Positions 38,936 to 48,430 of a stretch of 64,000 bases of DNA are shown one piece after another. The DNA lies in NCBI RefSeq assembly GCF_900104525.1, contig NZ_LT629711.1, positions 1,550,001 through 1,614,000 on the forward strand, read 5' to 3'. The stretch's first letter is position 1; each line of letters begins with the position of its first letter. This DNA is from Pedococcus dokdonensis. Lineage in GTDB: Bacteria > Actinomycetota > Actinomycetes > Actinomycetales > Dermatophilaceae. A model generated the notes under the pieces. The model ran no database searches. It saw only the letters and a program-made list of their open reading frames with translations, and was not told the origin of the DNA. A program made the translations under genes and the position numbers.

Positions 38936-41347
38936 TCAGCCGGCAGCGTCCTCGGAGGTCGCCGTGCCCGCGTGCTCCGGGGCGTCGCCGCCACGGTCGC
39001 CGCGGTCGTCGTCGCCACCGCGGCCGCCACGACGGCGGTTGCGGCTGCGACCACCCTCACGGCGCTCGCCACGGTCCTCGCGCTCGGCGCGAGGAGCATC
39101 GTCCGCGTCGCCCTCGGAGGCCGGGGCGTCGTCGGAGCCGGCGCCGTCGACGTCGCCACCCTCACCCTCGGCCAGCACGGCCGCGAGCGAGAGCTTGCCG
39201 CGCGGGTCGATCTCCTTGAGCTCGACCTGGACCTTCTGGCCGACGGCCAGGACGTCCTCGACCGCGTCGATCCGCTTGCCACCGACGAGCTTGCGCACCT
39301 CGGAGATGTGCAGCAGGCCGTCCTTGCCGGGCAGCAGGGAGATGAACGCGCCGAACGTCGTGGTCTTGACCACGGTGCCCAGGAAGCGCTCGCCGACCTC
39401 CGGCATCTGCGGGTTGGCGATGGCGTTGATCTGCGCGCGGGCGGCCTCGGCCGAGGGGCCGTCGGTCGCGCCGATGTAGATCGTGCCGTCGTCCTCGATC
39501 GAGATCTGGGCGCCGGTCTCGTCCTGGATCTGGTTGATCATCTTGCCCTTCGGCCCGATGACCTCGCCGATCTTGTCGACCGGGACCTGCACCGAGATGA
39601 CGCGAGGAGCGAAGGGGCTCATCTCGTCCGGTGCGTCGATGGCCTCGTTCATGACGTCGAGGATGTGCAGACGCGCGTCGCGGGCCTGGGTCAGCGCGCC
39701 GGCCAGGACCGACGCGGGGATGCCGTCGAGCTTGGTGTCGAGCTGGATGGCGGTGACGAACTCGCGCGTGCCGGCGACCTTGAAGTCCATGTCACCGAAC
39801 GCGTCCTCGGCGCCGAGGATGTCGGTCAGCGCGGCGTACTGCGTCTCACCGTCGACCTCGTCGGACACCAGGCCCATCGCGATACCCGCGACCGGGGCGC
39901 GCAGCGGCACACCGGCGTTGAGCAGCGCGAGCGTGGACGCACAGACCGAGCCCATCGACGTCGAGCCGTTGGAGCCGAGCGCCTCGGACACCTGACGGAT
40001 CGCGTAGGGGAACTCCTCGCGGGTCGGGAGCACCGGCATGAGCGCGCGCTCGGCGAGCGCTCCGTGGCCGATCTCGCGACGCTTCGGCGAACCCACCCGA
40101 CCGGTCTCACCGGTGGAGTAGGGCGGGAAGTTGTAGTTGTGCATGTAGCGCTTGCGCGTCACCGGCGAGAGGGTGTCGAGCTGCTGCTCCATGCGCAGCA
40201 TGTTGAGCGTGGTGACACCCATGATCTGGGTCTCGCCGCGCTCGAAGATCGCCGAGCCGTGCACGCGCGGCAGGACCTCGACCTCGGCGCCCAGGGCGCG
40301 GATGTCGGCGAGGCCACGGCCGTCGATGCGGACCTTGTCGCGCAGGATGCGCTGACGGATCAGCTTCTTCTGCACCGAGCGGTAGGCGGCGGACAGCTCC
40401 TTCTCGCGGCCCTCGAAGTCGGCGGCGAGCTTCTCCTTCATGGAGGCCTTCAGCTCGTCGATCCGGTCCTCGCGCTCCTGCTTGCCGGCGATGGTGAGCG
40501 CCTGCGTCAGGTCGGCGGAGGTCGCGGCCTCGACCGCGGCATACGCGTCGTCCTCATAGTCGAGGAAGATCGGGAACTCCTGGACCGGCTTGGCGGCCTT
40601 GCTGGCCAGCTCGGCCTGGGCCTCGCAGAGCACGCGGATGAACTTCTTGGCGGCCTCGAGGCCCTCGGCGACGACCTCTTCGGTCGGGGCCTGCTTGCCC
40701 TCGTTCTTGACCAGGTCCCAGGTCTGCTCGGTGGACTCGGCCTCGACCATCATGATCGCGACGTCGTCGCCCGCGATGCGGCCGGCCACGACCATGTCGA
40801 AGGTCGAACGCTCGATGTCGGAGAAGTTCGGGAAGGCAACCCACTGGCCGTCGATCAGCGAGACGCGGACGCCACCGATCGGGCCGGAGAACGGCAGACC
40901 CGAGATCTGCGTCGAGGCGCTGGCCGCGTTGATGGCCAGCACGTCGTACTGGTGGTCGGGGTTGAGCGCGAGCACCGTGATGACGACCTGGACCTCGTTG
41001 CGCAGACCCTTGGTGAAGGTCGGGCGCAGCGGGCGGTCGATCAGGCGGCAGGTGAGGATCGCGTCGGTCGACGGGCGACCCTCGCGACGGAAGAACGAGC
41101 CGGGGATCTTGCCCGCGGCGTACATCCGCTCCTCGACGTCGACGGTCAGGGGGAAGAAGTCAAAACCCTCGCGCGGGGACTTCCCTGCGGTGGTGGTGGA
41201 GAGGAGCATCGTGTCCTCGTCCAGGTAGGCGGCGACGGCGCCACCGGCCTGCTTGGCCAGGCGTCCGGTCTCGAACCGGACCGTGCGGGTGCCGAACGAA
41301 CCGTTGTCGATGGTCGCTTCGGCGAACTGGATCTCTGGACCCTCCAT
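38936..41347 (-). CDS. pnp: polyribonucleotide nucleotidyltransferase (PNPase)
   Basis: Phosphorolytic 3'-5' exoribonuclease, also able to add nucleotides. The 803-residue protein has two RNase PH domains ([39 protein letters not shown]), the alpha-helical linker, a KH domain with [15 protein letters not shown], and an S1 domain ([20 protein letters not shown]). A C-terminal tail of about 75 residues alternates acidic and RGG-like segments ([16 protein letters not shown]), common in actinobacteria and probably RNA- or partner-binding. ATG 41347 has AAGGAGG five bases upstream. rpsO lies upstream with a hairpin between, the classic rpsO-pnp order. Confidence 0.97.
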   Translation of the reverse strand: MEGPEIQFAEATIDNGSFGTRTVRFETGRLAKQAGGAVAAYLDEDTMLLSTTTAGKSPREGFDFFPLTVDVEERMYAAGKIPGSFFRREGRPSTDAILTCRLIDRPLRPTFTKGLRNEVQVVITVLALNPDHQYDVLAINAASASTQISGLPFSGPIGGVRVSLIDGQWVAFPNFSDIERSTFDMVVAGRIAGDDVAIMMVEAESTEQTWDLVKNEGKQAPTEEVVAEGLEAAKKFIRVLCEAQAELASKAAKPVQEFPIFLDYEDDAYAAVEAATSADLTQALTIAGKQEREDRIDELKASMKEKLAADFEGREKELSAAYRSVQKKLIRQRILRDKVRIDGRGLADIRALGAEVEVLPRVHGSAIFERGETQIMGVTTLNMLRMEQQLDTLSPVTRKRYMHNYNFPPYSTGETGRVGSPKRREIGHGALAERALMPVLPTREEFPYAIRQVSEALGSNGSTSMGSVCASTLALLNAGVPLRAPVAGIAMGLVSDEVDGETQYAALTDILGAEDAFGDMDFKVAGTREFVTAIQLDTKLDGIPASVLAGALTQARDARLHILDVMNEAIDAPDEMSPFAPRVISVQVPVDKIGEVIGPKGKMINQIQDETGAQISIEDDGTIYIGATDGPSAEAARAQINAIANPQMPEVGERFLGTVVKTTTFGAFISLLPGKDGLLHISEVRKLVGGKRIDAVEDVLAVGQKVQVELKEIDPRGKLSLAAVLAEGEGGDVDGAGSDDAPASEGDADDAPRAEREDRGERREGGRSRNRRRGGRGGDDDRGDRGGDAPEHAGTATSEDAAG

Positions 41348-41407
41348 TGGGCCCTCCTTCTTTTCTCTTGTGCTCCGGTGCATCGTCGTTGTGCCCGGGT
41401 GTCTGTC

Positions 41408-41443
41408 TGGTCGTGCTGGTCGTGCTGGTCGTGCTGGTGGTGC
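41408..41443. repeat. Four copies of a 9-bp repeat in the pnp leader
   Basis: tggtcgtgc occurs three times in a row, then once as tggtggtgc, between the rpsO-pnp hairpin and the pnp start, so it lies in the 5' leader. In RNA of the minus strand it reads GCACGACCA repeated. Repeat slippage is possible; a function is not evident. Confidence 0.85.
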
Positions 41444-41476
41444 TCGGCCGGCTGTCGAAGCCGACCTCATGCGAGA

Positions 41477-41505
41477 GGGACGGCCCTCGTCGTGAGGACC
41501 GTCCC
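41477..41505 (-). terminator. Hairpin between rpsO and pnp
   Basis: A 12-bp stem (gggacggccctc with gaggaccgtccc) and 5-nt loop start 11 nt after the rpsO stop. The odd pair is G-U in the minus-strand RNA. It could be a partial terminator, or a processing stem like the RNase III site between rpsO and pnp in E. coli. Confidence 0.75.
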
Positions 41506-41515
41506 TGTCGAATGC

Positions 41516-41785
41516 TTAGCGGCGCAGACCGAGGCGCTTGATCAGCGAGCGGTAACGCTCGACGTCGACGCTCTCGAGGTAGCGCAGGAGCCGGCGACGC
41601 TGGCCGACCAGGAGGAGCAGGCCGCGGCGGCTGTGGTGGTCGTGCTTGTGCTGGCGGCTGTGCTCGGTGAGGTCGAGGATGCGCTGCGTCAGCATCGCCA
41701 CCTGGACCTCGGGGGAACCGGTGTCGCCCTCGTGCGTGGCGTACTCGGACATGATCTTCTTCTTGACGTCTGCGCTCAACGGCAT
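41516..41785 (-). CDS. rpsO: 30S ribosomal protein S15
   Basis: Primary 16S rRNA-binding protein of the small subunit, 89 residues as usual. [40 protein letters not shown] and [20 protein letters not shown] are the conserved helices. A good gaagGAGca precedes the ATG at 41785. The 122 nt upstream, as far as the XRE regulator's stop, should hold its promoter. Confidence 0.98.
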   Translation of the reverse strand: MPLSADVKKKIMSEYATHEGDTGSPEVQVAMLTQRILDLTEHSRQHKHDHHSRRGLLLLVGQRRRLLRYLESVDVERYRSLIKRLGLRR

Positions 41786-41907
41786 GGGTCGGCACTGCTC
41801 CTTCGGGGAATCGTTGCGCGGTGCGCCAGGGCTGGTTCACCTGGGCTCTCTGGATCCGCGGCCGGTCTACGGCGGGTTCAAGGCTACCAGCGGCCTCCTG
41901 CCGCTCC

Positions 41908-42489
41908 CTAATCGTCGTCGTCCGCCGATTCCAGCCCGAGGTGAGCCCGCAGCGCGGCCGCCCGCTCCGGCCACCACGCGGCCCGGCCGTAGAGGGCTCG
42001 CTGCCGTCGGTACTCGACCTCGGCCTCGGTGGGATGGTCCGGTCGGTGCAGGTCCCGCGTCGGAGCAACCGCCCCAGCAGGAGTGCGCGCGTACCACCCC
42101 TTGGGAGGCTGACGGTCATACCGGGGAAAGGCGACCACCCGTCGAGGCATGAGGTCGGGCGGCTGCACGTCCAGGTGCGCCGGGAACCGCCTGCCGGCGT
42201 TGTCGCGAATGACGTCGCTCGGGAAGGGGACGACCTCGGCATCAGCTTCGTCCACCACGGCCAAGCGCAACCCGGCCACACTGAGCAGTCGACACAGGAG
42301 TCCGATGCTCGGAAGCCGTGTCCCGGACTCGATCGCGGCGACCGTCGAGGGCGCAACTCCTGCCTCCCCTGCCAGTTCACGCTGACTCAGGCCTGCCACC
42401 CGGCGCGCCCGCGCGATCACCGCGTCCACCTCGAACTCGATCTCGCCCATCGCTCCCCCTCTGACGCCCGGACTGGCCGACTCTGACAT
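41908..42489 (-). CDS. XRE-family helix-turn-helix protein
   Basis: Protein of up to 193 residues. An N-terminal HTH (ARRVAGLSQRELAGEAGVAP, then STVAAIESGTRLPSIGLLC) is followed by a region I do not recognise (VVAFPRYDRQPPKGWYARTP, EAEVEYRRQRALYGRAAWWP) and an acidic end. It resembles actinobacterial HTH proteins of unknown target. Start: ATG 42489, or ATG 42450 which puts MGEIEFEVDAV first. It is flanked upstream by the 24-bp repeat array, which might include its operator; that is speculation. Confidence 0.75.
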   Translation of the reverse strand: MSESASPGVRGGAMGEIEFEVDAVIARARRVAGLSQRELAGEAGVAPSTVAAIESGTRLPSIGLLCRLLSVAGLRLAVVDEADAEVVPFPSDVIRDNAGRRFPAHLDVQPPDLMPRRVVAFPRYDRQPPKGWYARTPAGAVAPTRDLHRPDHPTEAEVEYRRQRALYGRAAWWPERAAALRAHLGLESADDDD

Positions 42490-42539
42490 CCCGGACTGAC
42501 ACCGGACGGGAGGCGGCCCGGGCTGCAGGAAGCGGACGC

Positions 42540-42578
42540 GCTAAGTCACTGCTCACTCAGAGTGAGCAGTGACTTAGC
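42540..42578. repeat. 18-bp inverted repeat at the head of the 24-bp array
   Basis: gctaagtcactgctcact and its exact complement flank a 3-nt loop (cag). The right arm is the start of the first 24-bp repeat unit, so the left arm is an inverted copy of the unit. Confidence 0.9.
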
Positions 42579-42704
42579 TCTCTGAGTGAGCAGTGACGCA
42601 GCGCCCTGCGTGAGCAGTAACTGAACGCTCTGAGTGAGCAGTGACTCAGCTCTCTGAGTGAGCAGTGACTGAGCGCTCGGAGTGAGCAGTGACGCAGCGC
42701 CCGC
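42561..42704. repeat. 24-bp tandem repeat, six units
   Basis: Units start at 42561, 42585, 42609, 42633, 42657 and 42681, each beginning (a/c)gtgagcagt(g/a)ac followed by 11 more variable bases (ttagctctctg, gcagcgccctg, tgaacgctctg and so on). Spacing is exactly 24 nt, so the array is a minisatellite rather than a CRISPR. It fills the gap between the XRE gene and the end of the acyltransferase gene. Confidence 0.93.
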
Positions 42705-42770
42705 ATGTGTCTTCCTGCAGGTCGGGAAGAGAGAGGGCGTCCGGTCGGGCAGCGTGGTCTGGCGACGGGA

Positions 42771-43892
42771 TCAGGCCGGCACCGGCTCCGGTGCCGGGCG
42801 CGGGGCTCGGGCGTGCAGCAGGCGGCGGGCCGGACGCTCCACCAGCACGTGCATCAGCCACGCGGCCGCGCCGAGGGCGAGCACCACCGCCACGACCGAG
42901 ACGGCGGCCGTCCACCAGGCCCCGTCGCCCCACTCCCGCAGCCAGGTGACCACCGGCCGCATCAGGTAGTGGGTCATGTAGAGGCAGTACGACGCCTCCC
43001 CCGCCGCCACCATGAACCCGGTCGACAGCCACGACCCGACCCACCCACCGGCCGAGGCCACCACGGCGACGACCAGCCCCATCACCGGGGCCATCCAGTA
43101 GTCGCCCGAGGACAGCGCCGGCACCAGGGCGACCGCCAGCACCACGACCGGCAGCAGCGGCGCCAGCCGGCCCAGTGCCAGGCCACCGCGCACCCACGCG
43201 AGGCACAGGAACATCCCGGCGACGAACTCCCCCATGATCCGCACGTAGAACATGTGCTCGAGGTTGCCGTTGGGCAGGGCCAGGGTCGCGAACACGGCGA
43301 GCATCGCGGCATACGACAGGGCAGCGCACAGCACCGAGGTGCGGGCGCCCACCACCCGCGCCACGAGCACGAACAGCAGTGGCGCCAGCAGGTAGGCGAA
43401 CCACTCCGAGGCGATCGACCAGGCCGGCCCGTTGAAGCTGGGGCGGTCGTTGAACCAGTTGTGCACCATCAGCACGTTCTGCCCGTATGCCGCGGGCGTG
43501 CGACGGTGGCCGTTCTCACCGATCCCGAGGGTGCCCATGGCGACCGCCATCGCCAGGTCGATGTTGAGGGCGACGAAGTGGACCGGCCAGACCCGAGCGA
43601 ACCGGTTGCGCACGAACGACGAGGCGGCACCCCACGAGAAGGTGCGCATCGCGTCGGCGTAGTTGTAGGCGAGGATGAAGCCGCTCAGCGGGAAGAACAG
43701 GTCGACGCCGAGGTAGCCGGCCCGCATGAAGGTGTCGGCCGGGACGGTCCACGGCGCGAGCGCCTCGAGGTCGGCGCGGTAGTGGAACAGCACCACCCAC
43801 GCGGCCGCCAGCACCCGCAGCCCGGTCAGTGCGGGCAGGGGTGACCGGCGTGCTGCCGGCGCGGCCGTCAGGACGGGTCCTCGGCCGACCAC
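42771..43892 (-). CDS. acyltransferase 3 family (OafA/YrhL-like) membrane protein
   Basis: Membrane O-acyltransferase of 373 residues with about ten spans. The N-terminus has LPALTGLRVLAAAWVVLFHY, with the family's R and H, then GYLGVDLFFPLSGFILAYNY and FVRNRFARVWPVHF; PAWSIASEWFAYLL follows. These proteins acylate sugars or lipids at the cell surface. I chose GTG 43892, which overlaps the upstream GNAT gene by 25 nt. The C-terminus is Pro/Ala-rich and cytosolic. Confidence 0.88.
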   Translation of the reverse strand: MVGRGPVLTAAPAARRSPLPALTGLRVLAAAWVVLFHYRADLEALAPWTVPADTFMRAGYLGVDLFFPLSGFILAYNYADAMRTFSWGAASSFVRNRFARVWPVHFVALNIDLAMAVAMGTLGIGENGHRRTPAAYGQNVLMVHNWFNDRPSFNGPAWSIASEWFAYLLAPLLFVLVARVVGARTSVLCAALSYAAMLAVFATLALPNGNLEHMFYVRIMGEFVAGMFLCLAWVRGGLALGRLAPLLPVVVLAVALVPALSSGDYWMAPVMGLVVAVVASAGGWVGSWLSTGFMVAAGEASYCLYMTHYLMRPVVTWLREWGDGAWWTAAVSVVAVVLALGAAAWLMHVLVERPARRLLHARAPRPAPEPVPA

Positions 43893-44437
43893 TCGTCGGC
43901 CCGGATGGCGTAGATCGCCAGGTCGGTCCACTGCTCCTTGAACCACGACCCCTGCACGAGGTAGGCCTCGCGCTGCATCCCGAGCCGTTCGCAGAGCCGC
44001 GCCGAGGCGGTGTTCTCGCCGTCCAGCTGGGCCCAGACCCGGTGCACCCCGAGCTCGGAGAACGCCACCTTCAGCAGCGCCCGCGCGGCCTCCGTGGCAT
44101 AACCCTGCCCCTGGACGTCAGGGGTGAAGACCCACCCGAGCTCGCACTGCCTGCCGTCGGCGCCGTCGGGACCGTTGAAGGCGAGCATCACGTCGCCGAT
44201 CACCCGGCCGCCGCGGTCGACGGCGAGGGTGAGGTGGGCGCGCTTCTCGTCGATCAGGCCGGCCGTGCCGTAGTGCGCCACCATGTCGGCGACCTGCTCA
44301 CGGTCCCGCGGGTCGCCGGGGATGTAGCGCACCACGTCGGGCTGGGACCGGTAGGCGAGCACGTCGTCGACGTCGCGGGGCAGCAGGGTGCGCAGCACGA
44401 GCCGCTCGGTCGTGATCGGCAGGCTGACGCGCGGCAT
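43868..44437 (-). CDS. RimJ/RimL-type GNAT acetyltransferase
   Basis: Protein of 189 residues of the Acetyltransf_3 group: ITTERLVLRTLLPRDVDDVL at the start, GDVMLAFNGPDG, ELGWVFTPDVQGQGYATEAA for acetyl-CoA, then LDGENTASARLCERLGMQRE. Relatives acetylate N-termini of ribosomal proteins or small amines; the target here is unknown. It overlaps the acyltransferase gene downstream and lies 40 nt after lpdA. Confidence 0.88.
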   Translation of the reverse strand: MPRVSLPITTERLVLRTLLPRDVDDVLAYRSQPDVVRYIPGDPRDREQVADMVAHYGTAGLIDEKRAHLTLAVDRGGRVIGDVMLAFNGPDGADGRQCELGWVFTPDVQGQGYATEAARALLKVAFSELGVHRVWAQLDGENTASARLCERLGMQREAYLVQGSWFKEQWTDLAIYAIRADEWSAEDPS

Positions 44438-44477
44438 ACCGGCTCCGAACTGTCCGCGGGGGGACGGTGAGGTGGGG

Positions 44478-45872
44478 TCAGAGGTTGATCATGTGGCCGG
44501 CGATGCCCTCGACGGCCTCCTTGACCGCCTCGGACAGGGTGGGGTGCGCGAACACGTTGCGCGCCACCTCGTCGGCGGTGAGGTCCCACTTCTGCGCCAG
44601 GGTCAGCGCCGGCAACAGCTCGGTCACGTCGGGGCCGATCAGGTGGGCGCCGATGATCTCGTTGTGGGTGGCGTCGGCGACGACCTTGACGAAGCCGACG
44701 GCGTCGCCGAGCCCCATCGCCTTGCCGTTGGCGGAGAACGGGAACTTGGCGACCTTGACGTCGAAGCCCTTCTCCCTGGCCTGCTCCTCGGTGTAGCCGA
44801 ACGACGCGATCTGCGGCTGGCAGTAGGTCGCCCGCGGGATGAAGTCGTACTCGACCGGCATCGTCTCGGCATCGGCCATCGTCTCGGCGGCGACCACACC
44901 CTGGGCCTCGGCGGTGTGCGCCAGCATGAGCTTGCCGGTGACGTCGCCGATCGCATAGACGTTGTCGACGTTCGTGCGGCAGCGGTCGTCGATGACGATG
45001 GCACCCCGCTCGGTGGCCACCCCCAGCGCCTCCAGGCCGTAGCCCTCGAGCCGCGGCGCGAAGCCGATCGCCTGGAGCACCTTGTCGGTCTCGAGCACCT
45101 GCGAGTCGCCTCCGGCAGCCGGGGAGACGGTGACCTTGACCTTCTCGCCGCTGTCGTCGATGGACTCGACCTTGGTGGAGAGCAGGACGGTGATGCCGAG
45201 CTTCTTGTAGTGCTTGAGCAGCTCCTTGGAGACCTCGGCGTCCTCGGTCGGCACCATCCGGTCGAGGAACTCCACGATGGTCACGTCGACGCCGAAGTTC
45301 TTCATCACGTAGGCGAACTCGACCCCGATGGCGCCTGAGCCGGCGATCACGATCGAGCCCGGCAGCTGGTCGGTGAGGATCTGCTCCTCGTAGGTCACGA
45401 CGCGGTCGGACAGCGAGGTGCCCGGGATGAGCCGGGTGGTCGCACCGGTGGCGATGATCAGCTTGTCGAAGGTGATCGACTGCTTCTCACCCGAGTTGAG
45501 CGCGACGTCCATCGAGGTCGGGCTGGTCAGCGTGCCCCAGCCGTCGATCTCGGTGATCTTGTTCTTCTTCATCAGGAAGTGGACGCCCTTGACGATCCCG
45601 GCCGACACCGCGCGCGAGCGGGCATGCGTCGGGCCGAACGACATCCGGGCCTCGCCCTCGATCCCGAACTTGTCCTTCTCGTGGGTCAGGATGTGCGAGA
45701 GCTCGGCGTTGCGCAGCAGGGCCTTCGACGGGATGCAGCCCACGTTGAGGCACACCCCGCCCCAGTACTTCGACTCCACCACAGCGGCCTTGAGGCCGAG
45801 CTGGGAGGCGCGGATCGCCGCGACGTAACCACCAGGACCAGCACCGAGAACCACGACGTCGAAGTCAGCCAT
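44478..45872 (-). CDS. lpdA: dihydrolipoyl dehydrogenase
   Basis: FAD enzyme (464 residues) that reoxidises lipoamide in pyruvate, 2-oxoglutarate and branched-chain dehydrogenases and the glycine cleavage system. [20 protein letters not shown] binds [16 protein letters not shown] holds the redox disulfide, [17 protein letters not shown] binds NAD, and the C-terminal [13 protein letters not shown] region ([15 protein letters not shown]) has the active-site histidine and glutamate. No E1 or E2 genes adjoin it. Confidence 0.97.
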   Translation of the reverse strand: MADFDVVVLGAGPGGYVAAIRASQLGLKAAVVESKYWGGVCLNVGCIPSKALLRNAELSHILTHEKDKFGIEGEARMSFGPTHARSRAVSAGIVKGVHFLMKKNKITEIDGWGTLTSPTSMDVALNSGEKQSITFDKLIIATGATTRLIPGTSLSDRVVTYEEQILTDQLPGSIVIAGSGAIGVEFAYVMKNFGVDVTIVEFLDRMVPTEDAEVSKELLKHYKKLGITVLLSTKVESIDDSGEKVKVTVSPAAGGDSQVLETDKVLQAIGFAPRLEGYGLEALGVATERGAIVIDDRCRTNVDNVYAIGDVTGKLMLAHTAEAQGVVAAETMADAETMPVEYDFIPRATYCQPQIASFGYTEEQAREKGFDVKVAKFPFSANGKAMGLGDAVGFVKVVADATHNEIIGAHLIGPDVTELLPALTLAQKWDLTADEVARNVFAHPTLSEAVKEAVEGIAGHMINL

Positions 45873-45932
45873 GCGTGCCAGCCTACTGACTCGCCCGAGG
45901 CTGCCCCACCTCGGCCGGGTCGGCCGGACCGG

Positions 45933-47936
45933 CTAGCGCAGGGTGCGCAGGACGTCGTGGATCGCCCGGGCTGCCGGGGCGGCGGTCTCCGCCCCGGTGC
46001 CGCCCTGGGAGACGACCACCGCGACCGCATACCGGGGCCTGGTGGTCGGCGCGTAGGAGACGAACCAGGAGGTGTCCTGCTTGTCGAACGCCTCCGCGGT
46101 GCCGGTCTTGCCGGCCACCGGCCACTGCGTGAGCGGGAAGCCCGCGAAGGCGCCCCGGGCCGTGCCGTGCGTGACGACCCCGCCGAGCGCGCTGCGCAGG
46201 AACGCCAGCGTGCCGGGCGGGAAGGTCACGGTGCCGGCCCGCACCGGCCGCACCGTGGTCGTGGCGCCCCCGGGCGTGACGAAGGCGTGCGCGAGCTGCG
46301 GCTTCCAGAGCGTGCCACCGTTGGCGATGGCCGCGTAGACCTGCGCCATCTGCAGCGGGCTCACCGTGACGTCGCCCTGGCCGATCGCGAAGTTCGCGGC
46401 GTCACCGGCGCGGAACTGGAAGCCGGTGCGGCAGTTCTCGACCGCCAGCTCCTTGAGGTATGCCGCGCGGCTGGGATCCGCGGCGGCCACCTGCGGGTAG
46501 CCGGTCCGGGCCCGGGTGCAGGTGTCGACCCGCGTCTGCTCCCACTGCTCCCGCTTCCACTCCCGGTCGGGGACGCGGCCGGCCTGCTCTCCGGGCAGGT
46601 CGATGCCGGTGGGCCGCCCCAACCCGAACCGGTCGGCCATCGTGACGAACGGGTCCCGGGTGTCGGACTTCGCGGCGAGGCCGCCCTGGGCCAGCCAGGA
46701 CCGGTAGGCGAAGTCGTAGAAGATCGTGTCGCACGAGACCTCGATCGCCTTGCGCAGCGAGATCGGGCCGTAGGCGCGCGACTCGAAGTTGGCGAACCGG
46801 CGGTTGCCGATGGTGTAGGCGGACGTGCAGTCGTACGTGCCCGCGAGCGAGTTCCCCGCGGCCACGGCCGCAGGCAGGCTCACGACCTTGAACGTCGAGG
46901 CGGGTGGGAAGGCCGCGGACGTGACCCGCGACACCAGGGGCGTCCCGGCCGCCGGGTCGGTGAGCCGGGCGAGCTCGTCGGCCCCGACGCCGCCGGTCCA
47001 CACCGCGGGGTCGTAGGTCGGGTAGCTCGCTGCCGCTACGACGGCACCGTTGCGCACGTCGAGGACCACTGCCGCGGCGGAGTCGGCCCGCTCGCCCCGC
47101 GTGCGGGCGCCGGCGACGGCGGTGGCGAGCGCCTTCTCGGCGGTGGCCTGGACCCGGGCATCGAGGTTGGTCACCAGGTCCTGGCCAGGCGACGGATCGG
47201 TGTGGGCGACCTCGCTGGTCACGATCCCCCGAGGGTCGACTGCCACGGTGGTGCTGCCGGGGGTGCCTCGCAGCTGGCGGTCGTACTGCTCCTCCAGCCC
47301 CGAGCGGCCGACCAGGTCGAGGTCGCCGATGGCGCCGTCCGACGCCGCGACGTCCTCGGCATCGGAACGGCCGAGGTAGCCCAGGAGGTGGGCTGCGTTG
47401 ACGGTCGGCTCGGCCGGGTAGTCCCGCACCGGCTGGGCGCTCACCCCGACCCCCGGGTAGAGGTCCGGGCGCTCGAGCAGGCTCAGCGCCTTGCGGGGGT
47501 CCACGCCGCTGGCCAGCGGGATCGGGACGTACGCTGACCCGGCCCAGCAGACCGGCGCCGGTGGTGCACCCGCGACACCGCAGAGCTGGGTGCGTCCCCA
47601 CAGCCGTTCGAACGGCAGACCGACGACCGCCGCGACGCGCCTGACGAGGTCGCGCCCGCCGTCCGGCGCGTCGACGAGCACCACGCGGTCGACCGTCACC
47701 ACCGTCTCGGTCGTGTTGTCGACCAGCGCGGTGCCGTGCCGGTCGAGGATCTGCCCGCGCACCGCCGCCGTCGTGACGGTCCGCGTGTTCACGGTGACCG
47801 CGGCGGCCGCGTAGTCGGCGTGCCCGACGATCTGCACCTGACCGAGCCGCCCGAGCAGCGCGCCCATGAAGCAGAGCACCACCAGGCCCAGCACCCAGAC
47901 CCGGGGTGAGTGGTCCCGCGCGACGCGGCGAGTCAT
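45933..47936 (-). CDS. mrdA: penicillin-binding protein 2 (elongation transpeptidase)
   Basis: Class B PBP of 667 residues, the transpeptidase of the elongasome. A single N-terminal span (RVWVLGLVVLCFMGALLGRL) precedes the pedestal domain, then the transpeptidase with PPASTFKVVS (SxxK), SCDTIFYDFAY (SxD/N position) and VAGKTGTAEAF (KTG). Cysteine-containing inserts (LCGVAGAPPAPVC; TCTRARTGYPQV to ENCRTG) could form disulfides outside the cell. ATG 47936 overlaps the mreD stop as ATGA. A rodA gene, expected next in many actinobacteria, is not present: lpdA follows. Confidence 0.95.
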   Translation of the reverse strand: MTRRVARDHSPRVWVLGLVVLCFMGALLGRLGQVQIVGHADYAAAAVTVNTRTVTTAAVRGQILDRHGTALVDNTTETVVTVDRVVLVDAPDGGRDLVRRVAAVVGLPFERLWGRTQLCGVAGAPPAPVCWAGSAYVPIPLASGVDPRKALSLLERPDLYPGVGVSAQPVRDYPAEPTVNAAHLLGYLGRSDAEDVAASDGAIGDLDLVGRSGLEEQYDRQLRGTPGSTTVAVDPRGIVTSEVAHTDPSPGQDLVTNLDARVQATAEKALATAVAGARTRGERADSAAAVVLDVRNGAVVAAASYPTYDPAVWTGGVGADELARLTDPAAGTPLVSRVTSAAFPPASTFKVVSLPAAVAAGNSLAGTYDCTSAYTIGNRRFANFESRAYGPISLRKAIEVSCDTIFYDFAYRSWLAQGGLAAKSDTRDPFVTMADRFGLGRPTGIDLPGEQAGRVPDREWKREQWEQTRVDTCTRARTGYPQVAAADPSRAAYLKELAVENCRTGFQFRAGDAANFAIGQGDVTVSPLQMAQVYAAIANGGTLWKPQLAHAFVTPGGATTTVRPVRAGTVTFPPGTLAFLRSALGGVVTHGTARGAFAGFPLTQWPVAGKTGTAEAFDKQDTSWFVSYAPTTRPRYAVAVVVSQGGTGAETAAPAARAIHDVLRTLR

Positions 47937-48430
47937 CGCCGTCCTCGGTCGAGGCGCTGTTCACAGCGCACCAGCAACGGCACCACGGCAGCACAGAGCA
48001 GCGCCGACAGCGCGAGCTGGGCCGCCACGCCGGACCACTGCACCGCGGCTCCGGACAGCACCGCGACGGCCACCCGGCCGGCGGTGACGACCACCGTCGC
48101 CGCCACGCCGACGGACGCGACCCAGCCGAACGGGGTCTCCCCCTCGCGACGCCCGCCTCCGGCGAGCAGCCCGGCCCCGGCATACAGGAGCGCCGCCGTG
48201 CCGAGCACGGCGGAACCGGGCGGCATGAGGTCGACCAGCCAACCGGCCGCCAGGCCGAGCAGCGCGCCTCTCGACGGGCCGACCCGCAACGCCCCGGCGA
48301 CGACGACCGGCAGGACCAGGTCCGGGACGGTCAGCTGGGAGCGGGCCGCAAGGAGGACCGAGGTGACGGCCCCGAGCAGCAGCAGGACCATCCGCACGGT
48401 GAGGACCGGCGACGGGAGTGGCACGCTCAC
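47933..48430 (-). CDS. mreD: rod shape-determining protein MreD
   Basis: Small membrane component (165 residues, five or six spans) of the elongation complex. Sequence conservation is low, as is normal for MreD; the identification rests on the spans, the AAGWLVDLMPPGSAVLGTAA motif and the place between mreC and PBP2. GTG 48430 overlaps the mreC stop as GTGA, so the two are translationally coupled. Confidence 0.9.
   Translation of the reverse strand: MSVPLPSPVLTVRMVLLLLGAVTSVLLAARSQLTVPDLVLPVVVAGALRVGPSRGALLGLAAGWLVDLMPPGSAVLGTAALLYAGAGLLAGGGRREGETPFGWVASVGVAATVVVTAGRVAVAVLSGAAVQWSGVAAQLALSALLCAAVVPLLVRCEQRLDRGRR

Noticed and set aside
37571..41911. An open plus-strand frame of over 1400 codons opposite the reductase, pnp and rpsO genes
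   Set aside because: It is the antisense of three well-identified genes. The translation is low-complexity Arg/Gly/Val/Leu without motifs, as expected from third-position GC bias.
42561..42704. CRISPR array
   Set aside because: Units are contiguous with a 24-nt period and diverge in their second half gradually; there are no repeat-spacer blocks of usual size and no cas genes.
42646..43404. Minus-strand frame ending in repeated TAHSERSV from the 24-bp array
   Set aside because: It is a different frame from the acyltransferase over its whole length and has no independent domain.
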